A stretch of DNA of 64,000 nucleotides from an uncultured Oxalobacteraceae bacterium (GTDB taxonomy: Bacteria > Pseudomonadota > Gammaproteobacteria > Burkholderiales > Burkholderiaceae_D): the NCBI GenBank assembly GCA_903893945.1, contig CAITOF010000095.1:43449-107448 (forward strand), given 5' to 3'. Within the stretch, counting starts at the first letter, position 1; each line of letters begins with the position of its first letter. Below, in pieces: positions 17,515 through 27,341 of this stretch. Under the pieces are notes generated by a model. That model ran no database searches, was not told the origin of the DNA, and worked only from the letters and a program-made list of their open reading frames with translations. Position numbers and translations under genes: made by a program.

Positions 17515-18255
17515 TTACCGGGTGGTCAGCCCGACCGCCAGCAATTCGAGATGCCGTTGGTCAAGATAACACCATTCACCCTCCGCCAGACCGAGTTCGT
17601 CCAGCGTCAGCCCGCCTATGGCTGTGCGCTGCAGAAACGAACAATGGTTACCCGCTGCGGCCAGCATGCGCTTGACTTGATGGTATTTGCCCTGCTCCAG
17701 CACAATTTCACATTGATAGTCGCCGACCTTCCTGCAGACCAATGCACGCAGCGGCGCAGGTTCGTCATGTAACTGAACTCCAGCGAGCAATTCGCTGATC
17801 AGGGCCTGTGTGACCGGTTCCTGGGTGGTGGCCAGATAAATTTTGGGGACATGCCGCCTGGGCGAGGTTTGTGCATGAATAAAAGCGCCGTCATCCGACA
17901 TCAGCAATAAGCCGGTTGTATCGTGATCGAGGCGACCGACAGGCTGAACATCGCGCCAGGCACATTGTTCCGACAATAAAGTCAAGACACCCGGATGATG
18001 ACTGGGTTTTCTGGAGCACTCGAAATTGGCCGGCTTGTTCAGAGCGATATACACGTGTTCCCGATAGGGCCAGACCTCACCAAAGAGTTCAAACGACAGT
18101 CCGGCAGGATCAACACTGGCGCGGTAGTCGGTGACGACCTCGCCATTGACCTTGACTTCACCATCCGCAATCAGACTGCGACACCATTTGCGTGTGCCGA
18201 ATCCCTGCGATTGCAACAGGCGATCCAGCGTTAATTTGGGGGAAGATTTTGTCAT
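17515..18255 (-). CDS. rsuA: 16S rRNA pseudouridine(516) synthase
   Basis: The 246-residue product has an N-terminal S4 RNA-binding domain (LDRLLQSQGFGTRKWCRSLI) followed by the RsuA/RluB/RluE/RluF catalytic domain with the motif PVGRLDHDTTGLLLMSDDG, whose Asp in RLDHD is the nucleophile. The C-terminal QGKYHQVKRMLAAAGNHC motif is also typical. Among family members, the compact size and substrate loop fit RsuA. I used ATG 18255 (MTKSSPKLTLDR), not the track's upstream ATG, because it places the S4 domain at the usual distance from the N-terminus. It lies alone between the diguanylate cyclase and pcm, all in the same direction. Confidence 0.88.
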   Translation of the reverse strand: MTKSSPKLTLDRLLQSQGFGTRKWCRSLIADGEVKVNGEVVTDYRASVDPAGLSFELFGEVWPYREHVYIALNKPANFECSRKPSHHPGVLTLLSEQCAWRDVQPVGRLDHDTTGLLLMSDDGAFIHAQTSPRRHVPKIYLATTQEPVTQALISELLAGVQLHDEPAPLRALVCRKVGDYQCEIVLEQGKYHQVKRMLAAAGNHCSFLQRTAIGGLTLDELGLAEGEWCYLDQRHLELLAVGLTTR

Positions 18256-18324
18256 GGAACGAACAACACCCGAATACCGGGACGGGATGATGACCACCCA
18301 GTGCCCGACGGTCCGGGTGACATG

Positions 18325-19536
18325 TTATGCGACAGCGACCTCTGCCGCGTCCTGGGTATGGTAAACCGCAACAGGAGTGGGTTTGCTACCGATCACCTTG
18401 TTACGACCGCTTTTCTTGGCCTGGTAGAGTGCCTGATCAGCCATTTCAATAAGCTCTTCAAAACTTTGCTGTACCCCACGGCGTTCTGCCACACCGATGC
18501 TGACCGTAAACCGGTGTCCGCCGGGCAGCACGGGCAAGGCAATCTGACTGATGGCCACCCGGATCCGGTCGGCCACTTCACAGGCATGCTTCAGGCTCGT
18601 GTCAGGCAGCATCACAAGGAATTCTTCACCACCAAAACGCGCCAGGATATCTTCGGTGCGGAGGCCGGCCTGAATTTTTCGGGCGATGGCAACCAGAACC
18701 GCATCGCCGACAGCGTGACCGAACCGGTCATTAATCTTTTTAAAATGATCCGCATCAATCATCAGGACGCTGATCAATGTGCCGCGCCGGTTGCTGCGCG
18801 CAATATCCCGCTCGGCCAGCGTGCTTAAGGCGCGCCGGTTAAATACGTTGGTCAGCGGATCGTGAGTGGCCTGCTGGTGCAGGTCCATCTGCAAGCGATG
18901 GCTGGTGATGACAATCAGCATAATCGTCTGGGCAAAACCAAGCACGATATTGACTATCAGGGCACTGCTTTGCCAGAGCGTGTTCTGCGCCGGGTGATTG
19001 ACATTCGCAAGGTAAAAGCCGAACAGGTGTATGCACAGGCTGACAATATAGGCCGCACTTAACATGGCAACAATGAGCAGACTGCCACGCAATTCGTCAC
19101 GATTGGCCGTGTAGCAGCAATAAATGGAGTAACCGAAAAACAGACTGGAAGCCAGTGTAAACAGGACAATGCCGCCAATGCCGTGTATGTCAACCGAGTA
19201 CGCCAAAGCACAGGCCACGATAAAAATAACGCATATGGCGCGACACAGGCTCCACTGGGGACGTTTTCCGGACACCAGCGCCACACCGAACGCGATGTGC
19301 ATGCTGCCCCAGATGATCAGCATATATGACAACATGGAAAGAAACGCCGGAGAAATAACTTCACTCAGCACAACCAGGCATAAACCCAGGGCAATCAATC
19401 CGTTGCCACGCGCCCATTCAGCCACATAAGTCGAGTTGTAATGTACCTGCCGCACATAAAACATAAGCAATGCTTGTGTGATACTCAATACGGCCAGCAC
19501 CAGATAAATGCTGTGCACATCAATATTTGCAAACAT
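18325..19536 (-). CDS. Membrane diguanylate cyclase
   Basis: The 403-residue protein has six or more hydrophobic segments in the first 215 residues, followed by a GGDEF domain. The active site is RFGGEEF with the metal and substrate segment IDADHFKKINDRFGH, and an I-site RTED five residues upstream, so it should make c-di-GMP and be product-inhibited. The membrane region could sense an envelope signal but resembles no sensor I can name. Start ATG 19536 has a good ribosome-binding site (AAGGGGAAG). It is divergent from ahpC across a 520-nt AT-rich region. Confidence 0.9.
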   Translation of the reverse strand: MFANIDVHSIYLVLAVLSITQALLMFYVRQVHYNSTYVAEWARGNGLIALGLCLVVLSEVISPAFLSMLSYMLIIWGSMHIAFGVALVSGKRPQWSLCRAICVIFIVACALAYSVDIHGIGGIVLFTLASSLFFGYSIYCCYTANRDELRGSLLIVAMLSAAYIVSLCIHLFGFYLANVNHPAQNTLWQSSALIVNIVLGFAQTIMLIVITSHRLQMDLHQQATHDPLTNVFNRRALSTLAERDIARSNRRGTLISVLMIDADHFKKINDRFGHAVGDAVLVAIARKIQAGLRTEDILARFGGEEFLVMLPDTSLKHACEVADRIRVAISQIALPVLPGGHRFTVSIGVAERRGVQQSFEELIEMADQALYQAKKSGRNKVIGSKPTPVAVYHTQDAAEVAVA

Positions 19537-20056
19537 CCGCTTCCCCTTTCCATCATCCGCCAGCTTTTAATAATTTGTAATAACTATGCGGCATGCATAT
19601 CGTACAACCAATGTCATTTTGAAAATTCATAACATCTACATATTAACGCCACATATTACTTGATTTGGTTTTCAAAAAAGTAACTTCTAATAAAAAAACA
19701 ACATTTTTTGAAAAATTTATAAAAAATCCAGTGTCTTGATAAAAATTAAATAAATTCACCGCGCAAAAAATTTCTTATTTGCAATTTATTTTAGGTTCTT
19801 TGTACCAGCCTGCATTGATTTCCGGATTTGATTTTATGCTGATCGCTCTTGACAATATGTGACTTGCTTCACAAAACCGCCAAACATTAAAAGCGGTCGG
19901 TTTCAGAGCGCCAGTCAGAGCTGTCCTTGAAAATATTAATAACCGGATCAAGTTTGATAGTTAAAACTAATTAAGTTAATTCAATTAATCAATTTTACTA
20001 ATTTGGCGCATTGCCCTACCATGCAAGCTCCTCAACCAATTTACAAGGAAACCACC
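19537..20056. other. Long AT-rich intergenic region upstream of ahpC
   Basis: This 520-nt stretch holds no credible gene. It is far richer in A and T than its surroundings, with runs such as AAAAAAACAACATTTTTTGAAA. It must hold the promoters of the divergent diguanylate cyclase and ahpC genes. A candidate sigma-70-like pair for ahpC is TTGATA at 19954-19959 and TAATTC at 19977-19982 with 17-nt spacing, which is poor in the -10. ATAG followed by CTAA lies here too, but the spacing does not match a full OxyR site, so peroxide control remains only likely from family knowledge. Confidence 0.55.
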
Positions 20057-20620
20057 ATGTCATTAATCAATACTGAAATTAAACCTTTTAACGCGACTGC
20101 TTTTCACAACGGAAAATTCGTCCCGGTAAGCAATGAAACCATCAAGGGAAAATGGTCTGTGTTTGTTTTCTATCCGGCTGACTTCACGTTTGTCTGTCCG
20201 ACTGAATTGGGCGATCTGGCCGAACAGTACGGTGAATTCCAGAAATTGGGCGTTGAGATCTACAGTGTCTCGACTGACACGCACTTTGCCCACAAAGCAT
20301 GGCATGACACCTCGGACACGATAGGCAAGATCAAATACCCGATGCTGGCTGACCCCACCTTGGCACTGTCACGTAACTTTGAGGTATTGATCGAAGAAGA
20401 AGGTCTGGCGCTGCGCGGCACGTTTGTCGTGAACCCGGAAGGCCGCATCAAAATCATTGAAGTGCACGATAACGGTATTGGTCGCGATGCAAAAGAACTG
20501 CTGCGCAAGGTTCAGGCGGCACAATACGTGGCCAGTCACCCGAATGAAGTGTGTCCCGCCAAATGGACGCCGGGCGCGCATACCCTGACGCCTTCATTAG
20601 ACCTGATCGGCAAGATTTAA
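20057..20620 (+). CDS. ahpC: Alkyl hydroperoxide reductase, peroxiredoxin subunit
   Basis: AhpC is a typical 2-Cys peroxiredoxin that reduces H2O2 and organic peroxides in the cytoplasm and is recycled by AhpF. The 187-residue protein begins [11 protein letters not shown], as in E. coli. The peroxidatic Cys lies in FVCPTEL and the resolving Cys in EVCPAKW near the C-terminus. I chose ATG 20057, preceded by AAGGA at good spacing, instead of the track start 54 nt upstream. ahpF follows after 129 nt containing a long-range inverted repeat. Confidence 0.97.
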   Translation: MSLINTEIKPFNATAFHNGKFVPVSNETIKGKWSVFVFYPADFTFVCPTELGDLAEQYGEFQKLGVEIYSVSTDTHFAHKAWHDTSDTIGKIKYPMLADPTLALSRNFEVLIEEEGLALRGTFVVNPEGRIKIIEVHDNGIGRDAKELLRKVQAAQYVASHPNEVCPAKWTPGAHTLTPSLDLIGKI

Positions 20621-20643
20621 CCAGTAAGTTTCATGTTGAAAAA

Positions 20644-20724
20644 GGGCGTGCTGTCGCCAGACGACAACCAGACCCGCACTGCCGTCGCGGATGTTTTTCT
20701 GGTCGGACCCGTGACAGCATGCCC
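20644..20724 (+). other. Inverted repeat between ahpC and ahpF
   Basis: GGGCGTGCTGTC and GACAGCATGCCC are reverse complements apart from one G-U pair, forming a 12-bp stem with a loop of about 57 nt that itself has complementary pieces. No T-run follows. It may be an RNA structure that lets ahpC mRNA accumulate over ahpF through processing or partial termination. Confidence 0.4.
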
Positions 20725-20749
20725 TGACGTTTAAATAAAGGTGAGTATC

Positions 20750-22315
20750 ATGTTAGACAGCAATTTGAAAACACAGCTCCAGGCCTATCTGGAAAAGGTG
20801 GTGCACCCCCTCGAACTGGTGGCGACGCTGGACGACAGCGATGCCTCGCGCGACATGCGCTCTCTGCTGGACGACATTGTGGGTCTGTCGAACAAAATTA
20901 CTCTCAGAGTCAGCAGCGACGTCGATCCGCACACGCCCTCATTCACCATCAATCGTGCAGACAGCACCAGGGACAGCGTGGCAATCCGGTTTGCCGGGAT
21001 TCCGATGGGGCACGAATTTACCTCGTTGGTATTGGCATTGCTGCAGACCGGCGGCCATCCGCCCAAAGTCGACGCGGCCGTTATTGAACAGATACAGCAG
21101 CTTAAAGGCGAATATCACTTCGAAACCTATATTTCCCTGACCTGCCAGAACTGCCCCGAAGTCGTGCAGTCCCTGAATTTAATGGCCGTGTTAAACCCGC
21201 GCGTTTCCTCGGTGGTGATCGACGGCGCATTGTATCAACAGGAAGTTGAGCAGCGCAAAATCATGGCTGTGCCCACCATCTTCCTGAACGGCAAGGAATT
21301 TGATCAGGGTCGCCTGAGCATCGAAGAAATTCTGGCGAAGTTGGACACCGGCCTTGAAAAACGCACTGCAGAAACCTTAAACGCCAAAGAGGCGTTTGAC
21401 ATGCTGATCGTTGGCGGCGGACCCGCTGGCGCGGCCGCAGCCATATATTCTGCACGCAAGGGAATACGCACCGGCGTGGTTGCCGACCGCTTTGGTGGCC
21501 AGGTGCTGGATACGATGTCGATCGAGAATTTCATATCGGTTACAGAGACTGAGGGCCCGCGCTTTGCCGCGGCACTTGAGCAGCATGTCAAAACCTACGA
21601 CGTTGACATTATCAATCTGCAACGTGCTGAAAAACTGGTCCCGGCGACTGGCAGTCAGCCATTTAACGAAATAAAATTGGCCAGTGGAGCGACCCTGAAA
21701 GCCAGAACCGTTGTCATTGCTACCGGCGCACGCTGGCGTGAAATCAATGTCCCGGGCGAACAGGAATATCGCAACCACGGTGTGGCCTACTGTCCCCATT
21801 GTGACGGACCACTCTTTAAAGGCAAACATGTGGCGGTCATCGGCGGCGGTAATTCCGGCGTTGAAGCGGCAATTGATCTGGCCGGTATCGTCAATCATGT
21901 GACTTTGCTTGAATTTGCGCCAGAACTTCGCGCCGATGCGGTGCTGCAGCGCAAATTGAAAAGTCTGACCAATGTCACGATACACACCAGTGTACAGACC
22001 ACCGAAGTCAAAGGTGATGGCAGCAAGGTGACCGGCATTGATTACAAGGATCTCAAGTCAGGCGATGCAAAACACCTTGCGCTGGATGGTATTTTTGTGC
22101 AGATCGGACTGGTACCGAACACGGAATGGTTAAGGGGAACACTGGAATTGTCCCGCCACGGCGAAATTATCGTTGATGCCCGCGGACAAACCTCGATACC
22201 CGGCGTGTTTGCAGCGGGCGATGTGACCACAGTCCCGTTCAAGCAGATTGTCATTGCGGTAGGTGAAGGTGCAAAGTCGGCTCTGGCTGCTTTTGACTTT
22301 TTGATCCGTTCCTGA
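20750..22315 (+). CDS. ahpF: Alkyl hydroperoxide reductase subunit F
   Basis: AhpF is the FAD- and NADH-dependent disulfide reductase that recharges AhpC. The 521-residue protein has an N-terminal tandem thioredoxin-fold domain with the redox pair TCQNCPEV, a linker at about residue 200, and a thioredoxin-reductase-like body. The body has the FAD motif [17 protein letters not shown], the redox-active CPHCDGP and the NADH-binding [15 protein letters not shown]. Start is ATG 20750 because AAGGTGAG lies 6-8 nt upstream; the track's GTG 20741 overlaps that ribosome-binding site. It forms a unit with ahpC. Confidence 0.96.
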   Translation: MLDSNLKTQLQAYLEKVVHPLELVATLDDSDASRDMRSLLDDIVGLSNKITLRVSSDVDPHTPSFTINRADSTRDSVAIRFAGIPMGHEFTSLVLALLQTGGHPPKVDAAVIEQIQQLKGEYHFETYISLTCQNCPEVVQSLNLMAVLNPRVSSVVIDGALYQQEVEQRKIMAVPTIFLNGKEFDQGRLSIEEILAKLDTGLEKRTAETLNAKEAFDMLIVGGGPAGAAAAIYSARKGIRTGVVADRFGGQVLDTMSIENFISVTETEGPRFAAALEQHVKTYDVDIINLQRAEKLVPATGSQPFNEIKLASGATLKARTVVIATGARWREINVPGEQEYRNHGVAYCPHCDGPLFKGKHVAVIGGGNSGVEAAIDLAGIVNHVTLLEFAPELRADAVLQRKLKSLTNVTIHTSVQTTEVKGDGSKVTGIDYKDLKSGDAKHLALDGIFVQIGLVPNTEWLRGTLELSRHGEIIVDARGQTSIPGVFAAGDVTTVPFKQIVIAVGEGAKSALAAFDFLIRS

Positions 22316-22348
22316 TCAGGCACACCGGCAGCCCGGACCCGGTCCAAT

Positions 22349-22366
22349 GCAACCCGGTCCGGTTGC
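22349..22366. terminator. Hairpin between convergent ahpF and hemN
   Basis: GCAACC and GGTTGC form a perfect 6-bp stem around CGGTCC in the 53-nt gap between convergent genes. A T-run appears only later, inside hemN, so terminator activity is uncertain. Confidence 0.3.
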
Positions 22367-22368
22367 GC

Positions 22369-23787
22369 CTAAATCGTTTTTGAATAGCGCAACGGCTCCT
22401 GCTTCTGCCCGAGATACGCATCAAACACCATGCAGATATTGCGGATCAGTAATCGCCCTTTCAGACTCACCTTGATTGAGCCAGCCGTCAGGCTCAGCAA
22501 TCCGTGCTCGGAAAGCGCGCCCAGACTTGATAATTCTTTCTGAAAGTAGTACGCGAAATCGATCCCGTAGGCCTTGTTCAACTGGCCAAAATCCAGCTCG
22601 AAATGGCACATCAGCTGGCCAATGATGTCGCGCCGCAGTACATCATCCTGGTTCAGACCAATGCCGCGCGCAACCGGCAGCTGCCCTTCATCGAGCCGTT
22701 CATAATAGGCCTCGAGGGTTTTTTCATTCTGCGTATAACAGGCGCCGATGGCGCTGATGGCAGAAACCCCGCAGGACAGCATCTCTGTCTGTGCATGGGT
22801 TGAATAGCCCTGAAAATTTCGCTGCAATCGCCCCTGTTGCTGAGACAGGAACAGGTCATCGGTTGGTTTGGCAAAGTGATCCATGCCTATGTAGGCGTAC
22901 CCGGCGTCGGTCAATTTTTTTATGCACAGGAACAGCATCTGCAGCTTTGATTCAGGATCGGGCAGTTCATCAACCTCAATTCGTCGTTGCGGTTTAAATA
23001 AATGCGGCAAATGCGCGTAATTATAGATGGCAATGCGATCAGGATCGGCGCTGATTATTTTATCCAGTGTCGTGGTCATGCTGGCCAATGTCTGCTTTGG
23101 CAGTCCGTAAATCAGGTCAACGCTGATCGATCTGAAACCGGCATCACGCGCCGCGCGCATGACGGCCAGCGTATCTTCTTCAGGCTGAATCCGATTCACC
23201 GCTTTCTGAACCACCGGATCAAAATCCTGTATGCCCAGGCTGAGCCGGTTAAAACCCTGGCCGCGCAGACGCTGTATGCGTTCGGGTGTCACGGTCCGCG
23301 GATCGACTTCAATCGAATATTCACCGATGTCATCGGGGGCAAAGTCAAAATGACTGCGCAGTTCGGCGAGCAGATCAGCCATCTGATCGTCGTTGATATA
23401 GGTCGGAGTTCCCCCGCCAAAATGCAGCTGTTCCACCCGGTTCATGCCGGTAAAGAGCGCCGCCTGCATCGCGATTTCGCGTTTCAGGTATGACAGATAC
23501 ACCTCGGCTTTACTGCGGTCTTTGGTAATCACCTTGTTGCAGGCACAGTAATAACAGATCGAGGCACAGAACGGGATATGGATATACAGCGACAGAGGCA
23601 ACTGCCGGGGCGACACACGCAGAGCGTCAATTGTTTTTTTATAATCATCAACCTGAAACGTGTCGGAAAAGCGGTCCGCGGTCGGATAGGACGTATAGCG
23701 TGGTCCGAGCTGATTCATTTTACGAATTAACTCGACATCAAAAACGGGCGTGGTCTTTACAATGGCATTATGCAGGTCAGTTAACAT
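22369..23787 (-). CDS. hemN: Oxygen-independent coproporphyrinogen III oxidase
   Basis: HemN is a radical-SAM enzyme that oxidatively decarboxylates coproporphyrinogen III to protoporphyrinogen IX for heme synthesis under low oxygen. The 472-residue length is normal. The N-terminal GPRYTSYPTADRF and the cluster motif CASICYYCACNK, with three Cys for the 4Fe-4S cluster and a fourth typical of true HemN, separate it from HemW-like proteins. HFGGGTPTY and EVDPRTVT follow as expected. A weak FNR-like sequence lies about 90 nt upstream of the start. Confidence 0.95.
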   Translation of the reverse strand: MLTDLHNAIVKTTPVFDVELIRKMNQLGPRYTSYPTADRFSDTFQVDDYKKTIDALRVSPRQLPLSLYIHIPFCASICYYCACNKVITKDRSKAEVYLSYLKREIAMQAALFTGMNRVEQLHFGGGTPTYINDDQMADLLAELRSHFDFAPDDIGEYSIEVDPRTVTPERIQRLRGQGFNRLSLGIQDFDPVVQKAVNRIQPEEDTLAVMRAARDAGFRSISVDLIYGLPKQTLASMTTTLDKIISADPDRIAIYNYAHLPHLFKPQRRIEVDELPDPESKLQMLFLCIKKLTDAGYAYIGMDHFAKPTDDLFLSQQQGRLQRNFQGYSTHAQTEMLSCGVSAISAIGACYTQNEKTLEAYYERLDEGQLPVARGIGLNQDDVLRRDIIGQLMCHFELDFGQLNKAYGIDFAYYFQKELSSLGALSEHGLLSLTAGSIKVSLKGRLLIRNICMVFDAYLGQKQEPLRYSKTI

Positions 23788-23871
23788 GGACTGGACTTCC
23801 CGGGTCGTTTTTTTCTCACAATGAGATTACAATTATACGGTCAGATTTTACGAGAAAATCAGGACAGAGTC

Positions 23872-23885
23872 TTGATATACCACAA
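23872..23885 (-). promoter_or_regulatory. Weak FNR/Anr-like site upstream of hemN
   Basis: TTGAT-ATAC-CACAA matches one half of the FNR consensus TTGAT-N4-ATCAA exactly and the other half in three of five positions. It is centred about 90 nt upstream of the hemN start. Control of hemN by FNR-type regulators is known in related bacteria. Confidence 0.25.
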
Positions 23886-24052
23886 GCTACCCGAACAATG
23901 GCAGGTACCCCCGAACAACAAAATGACGGCCGGCCGGAGTAATTCAGCCAGAAATCGTGCCAGATCTGCCCTTTGCGGCCTTGATCCGGTGTTAATCAGG
24001 TAATTTTATCGACAGGACTGTCGGGTCTGACTGTTATCCACCCACAACGAAA

Positions 24053-25267
24053 GTGAACAAGCCCATGCGCGTTGCCATCATAGGAGCCGGTTTTGCCGGT
24101 CTGGCTGCAGCCGATCAGTTGCACAGAAATGGTATTGAGGTGAGCGTTTTTGAAGCGCGTGACCGGGTTGGTGGGCGGGTCTGGTCACAGTCTTTCCTTG
24201 GGTACACGATAGAACGCGGCGCGGAATTTATCATGCCAGACCACCACGTCCTGTTAAATCTGGCCAAACGCTTCAATCTGAATGCTGCCGACAAAAAAAT
24301 GCAATTCGGTTATCGTGAATCACGCGGCGGCGCTGGCTATACGGCACTTGAATATAACGAAGGACTGGCGTCATTAAATCTTGCTTTGCAAAAGCGCGAT
24401 CGGTCATGCCGGCAATCCGTTGCCCAATTTCTGGCATCGGTTCCCATGGCAGGCGGAGTGCGTGACACCTTGCTGGTTCGAATCGCCGCGACCAATGGTT
24501 ACCGGGCTGATCAGGTTGATGCCAGCGCGCTCGGCGATGACACCTCTGAATTTCTCGCCTATCCCACGTACACGATTGCCGGCGGTAATCAGCTTGTTGC
24601 TCACCATCTTGCGCAGTCACTGCCCAAGGTTCAACTGAATTGCCCGATCGAATACGTGGTTCGGCAGGCCCAGGGGTATCGCATAGGCAACCGCACAATC
24701 CAGTGGGACGCCGATGCCGTCATCGTTGCCACGCCGGCCAGTGTCTTGCAGCGGATCCGGTTTGAACCTGAATTACCCCGCCATAAAATAGCCGCTCTGG
24801 AAAATACCACGTATGGTCAGGCAGCAAAGCTTTTTGTCGGATTAAAAGAACCGGCCGCACCCAGCGCCGTGATCAGTGTGAAGGACGGGTTCTGGTCATT
24901 TACCGGCTGTGGGGCGGAGGGTCAGGTGTTACCGCTGGTCGGATGCTTTGGCGGTCCTATGGAAAGCCTGACTGCGTTGCATATCGACCGAAGCCCTGAT
25001 GAGTGGGTGGATGCACTGGCACGCTGCCGACCCGAATTACGGTTGGACCGGTCTCAGGTAGTCCTGTCGACCTGGCACAACGATGAATGGGTCCGCGGCG
25101 TCTACACAGTCAGGACTCCACTAACGCCTGCCGATAATACAGAAATTCTGGCCAAGGCAGTGGATGGCATTCACTTCTGTGGTGAACATACCTCCGTCAG
25201 TTATTACGGGTATATGGAAGGTGCACTGCAGTCCGGCCTCCGCGCAGCCGATGAAATTCTAACCTGA
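24053..25267 (+). CDS. Flavin amine oxidase-family protein (FAD-dependent)
   Basis: The 404-residue product has the FAD-binding start [21 protein letters not shown] and the second dinucleotide motif [11 protein letters not shown], plus the C-terminal flavin segment [21 protein letters not shown]. This places it in the monoamine oxidase/amine oxidoreductase family, which oxidises amines with FAD. It is somewhat shorter than the usual 430-480 residues. The substrate is unknown. The start may be GTG 24053 or ATG 24065, 12 nt later; both keep the FAD motif. It stands alone between divergent hemN and convergent tatD. Confidence 0.85.
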   Translation: MNKPMRVAIIGAGFAGLAAADQLHRNGIEVSVFEARDRVGGRVWSQSFLGYTIERGAEFIMPDHHVLLNLAKRFNLNAADKKMQFGYRESRGGAGYTALEYNEGLASLNLALQKRDRSCRQSVAQFLASVPMAGGVRDTLLVRIAATNGYRADQVDASALGDDTSEFLAYPTYTIAGGNQLVAHHLAQSLPKVQLNCPIEYVVRQAQGYRIGNRTIQWDADAVIVATPASVLQRIRFEPELPRHKIAALENTTYGQAAKLFVGLKEPAAPSAVISVKDGFWSFTGCGAEGQVLPLVGCFGGPMESLTALHIDRSPDEWVDALARCRPELRLDRSQVVLSTWHNDEWVRGVYTVRTPLTPADNTEILAKAVDGIHFCGEHTSVSYYGYMEGALQSGLRAADEILT

Positions 25268-25310
25268 TTGATAAAGGTGTCTCCGTGGCACCCCGCGACC
25301 GGATCGCTCG

Positions 25311-25346
25311 AACTACAGCTCCAACTACAGCTCCAACTACAGCTCC
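25311..25346. repeat. Three tandem copies of a 12-bp unit
   Basis: AACTACAGCTCC is present three times with no mismatch. The last copy covers the stop codon and final codons of tatD, and the earlier two continue beyond the stop. The pattern suggests slippage at the end of the gene. Confidence 0.9.
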
Positions 25347-26128
25347 GACGGCAGGCTGACTTTGAACAATGTCTGAAAATTCTCGGTTGTCTGCCGTTCA
25401 ACCTGTGTCACGGGGATCTGCCTTAAATCGGCGATAAATTCGGCGACGTGCCTGACCCAGCCCGGCTCATTCATTTTCCCGCGATGCGGCACTGGCGCAA
25501 GGTAAGGCGAATCTGTTTCAATCAGGATACGTTCCAGTGGCAGTGTCCTGGCCACCTCCTGAATTTGCCGTGCACTTTTAAAGGTAACAATACCCGAGAA
25601 CGAAATATAAAATCCCAGATCAATAGCAGCCAGCGCGACATCCGAGGTTTCAGTGAAGCAGTGCATGACGCCCCCTGCACCCCCTTGTGCAACGCCGGCA
25701 CCGGATTCACGCATTATTGTCAGCGTATCCTCCGCAGCGGCGCGTGTATGAATAATCAGCGGTTTTCCGGTGGCGCGGGAGGCTTCAATATGGGTGCGAA
25801 AACGCTTGCGCTGCCATTCCAGATCGCCTGTTAAACGAAAATAGTCCAGACCCGTTTCGCCTATGGCAATGACTTTAGGATGGTTTGCCAATGTCACGAG
25901 TTGCTGAACAGACGGTTCCGGCGTATCAGCATAATCCGGATGCACTCCAACCGACGCGTACAGATGAGGGTAGCCCTCGGCCAGTTTGAGCACACGCGGA
26001 AAATCAGGCAAATCGACCGACACACACAAGGCAGCGCCGACACGATTGGCTTTCATTGTGGATAAAATTTCCGGCAAGCGGGCCGACAATTCAGGAAAAT
26101 CGAGGTGACAGTGGGAATCAATGTACAT
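25337..26128 (-). CDS. TatD-family metal-dependent DNase/hydrolase
   Basis: The 263-residue TIM-barrel hydrolase begins with the metal-binding MYIDSHCHLDFPEL and continues with AIGETGLDYFR, PLIIHTRAAAEDTL, GVMHCFTE and ERILIETDSPYLAPVPHRGK, covering all conserved TatD blocks in order. Family members are Mg-dependent 3'-5' exonucleases or related hydrolases; YcfH and YjjV are close analogues, and in other bacteria this gene often neighbours DNA polymerase III delta' subunit or tmk. That is not so here: it lies upstream of the amine oxidase end and downstream of lpxB. The 3' end contains part of a 12-bp tandem repeat. Confidence 0.92.
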   Translation of the reverse strand: MYIDSHCHLDFPELSARLPEILSTMKANRVGAALCVSVDLPDFPRVLKLAEGYPHLYASVGVHPDYADTPEPSVQQLVTLANHPKVIAIGETGLDYFRLTGDLEWQRKRFRTHIEASRATGKPLIIHTRAAAEDTLTIMRESGAGVAQGGAGGVMHCFTETSDVALAAIDLGFYISFSGIVTFKSARQIQEVARTLPLERILIETDSPYLAPVPHRGKMNEPGWVRHVAEFIADLRQIPVTQVERQTTENFQTLFKVSLPSEL

Positions 26129-26198
26129 AGCAGTTACCGGTGAATTTCGGGTCGCTTGGGTGCTGCGCCCGACTGATTTGAGTTTATGGACAGTTCAT

Positions 26199-27341
26199 TT
26201 ACCTGTTGATTACGCGGAGTATGGCCTCCGCACTTTCCCTGGCACTGTCACGCAACAAACTGTGGTGCATTTCCAGGAAACGCTGCTTTAAGCGGGCCAC
26301 CAGTTTATCGTCATGCAACTGCTTCCACAATGCATCGGCCAGTGCCGTGGGTGTTGCCGCATTCTGTAAAAATTCGGGCACCAAAAATTCACCTGCCAGA
26401 ATATTGGGTAAGCCGACCCAGGGCTGATACGCCATACGACGCATGATCTGCCAGGTGGCCCACATCTGCTTGTACGCGATCACCATGGGCTTTTTTAACA
26501 GGGCCACTTCAAGTGTTGCCGTCCCGGAGGCAACCAGCACGCAATTGGCGGCGGTAATTGCGGTATGGGACCGTCCATCAATCAACAGAACGGGCACATC
26601 CATTAATCTGGCTTCTATCACACGCTGAATATATGCATTCCGCTGCCGGCTACCCACCATAGGCACGATAAAACGCAACGATGGATCGCGTCTGGCGAGA
26701 ATTTTTGCCGCGCCGATAAATGCTTCCGTATGATGGTTAATCTCGGACAACCGGCTTCCCGGCATCATCGTGATGACGGTTGCATCAAGTGGCAATCCCA
26801 GTTCCTGGCGCGCTCTCAGCATATCGGGTTCTAGCGGCAACACTTCAGCCAGCGGATGACCGACATAGGTAACAGGAATATGGGCTGCCTGGTAGATTTC
26901 CGTTTCGAACGGGAAAATGACCAGCATATGGTTCACGGACTCGATAATTTTTTTTATGCGTCCGCCACGCCATGCCCAAATGGACGGGCCTATAAAATGC
27001 ACCGTGGGTATGCCCGCCTCTTTTAATCGCCTTTCAACCGTAAAATTGAAATCAGGCGCATCCACACCAATAAATACCTCTGGCCTCTCGAGCAGTAATT
27101 GCCGGATTAGCCGGGTCTGAACCGACTTGATTTCGGCATAATGCAACAGCACTTCAAACAACCCGCGCACAGAAAGTGTTTCCATCGGGTAGTCAGAAAC
27201 AAATCCGTGTTCGGCCATCCGGGTCCCGCCAATGCCGTGCATGTTTGCATCCGGTAGCTGTGGACGCAGTCCGGACAGCAGCCGGCTGGCCAGTAAATCG
27301 CCGGAGCTTTCACCCGCAACAACGGCTATGTGTCGGGTCAT
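26199..27341 (-). CDS. lpxB: Lipid-A-disaccharide synthase
   Basis: LpxB joins UDP-2,3-diacylglucosamine and lipid X to form the lipid A disaccharide at the inner membrane. The 380-residue length is usual. Conserved parts include VAGESSGDLLASRLLSGLR at the N-terminus, FIGVDAPDFNF, HFIGPSIWAWRGGRIKKI, and MMPGSRLSEI. The ATG overlaps the last base of lpxA (ATGA), indicating coupled translation within lpxD-fabZ-lpxA-lpxB. Nothing unusual was seen. Confidence 0.97.
   Translation of the reverse strand: MTRHIAVVAGESSGDLLASRLLSGLRPQLPDANMHGIGGTRMAEHGFVSDYPMETLSVRGLFEVLLHYAEIKSVQTRLIRQLLLERPEVFIGVDAPDFNFTVERRLKEAGIPTVHFIGPSIWAWRGGRIKKIIESVNHMLVIFPFETEIYQAAHIPVTYVGHPLAEVLPLEPDMLRARQELGLPLDATVITMMPGSRLSEINHHTEAFIGAAKILARRDPSLRFIVPMVGSRQRNAYIQRVIEARLMDVPVLLIDGRSHTAITAANCVLVASGTATLEVALLKKPMVIAYKQMWATWQIMRRMAYQPWVGLPNILAGEFLVPEFLQNAATPTALADALWKQLHDDKLVARLKQRFLEMHHSLLRDSARESAEAILRVINR

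Noticed and set aside
19849-19876. TTGACA at 19849 as the -35 of an ahpC promoter
   Set aside because: No acceptable -10 is found 16-18 nt downstream (ACAAAA or similar).
20741-20749. GTG 20741 as the ahpF start
   Set aside because: The GTG is part of the ribosome-binding site AAGGTGAG of the ATG at 20750.
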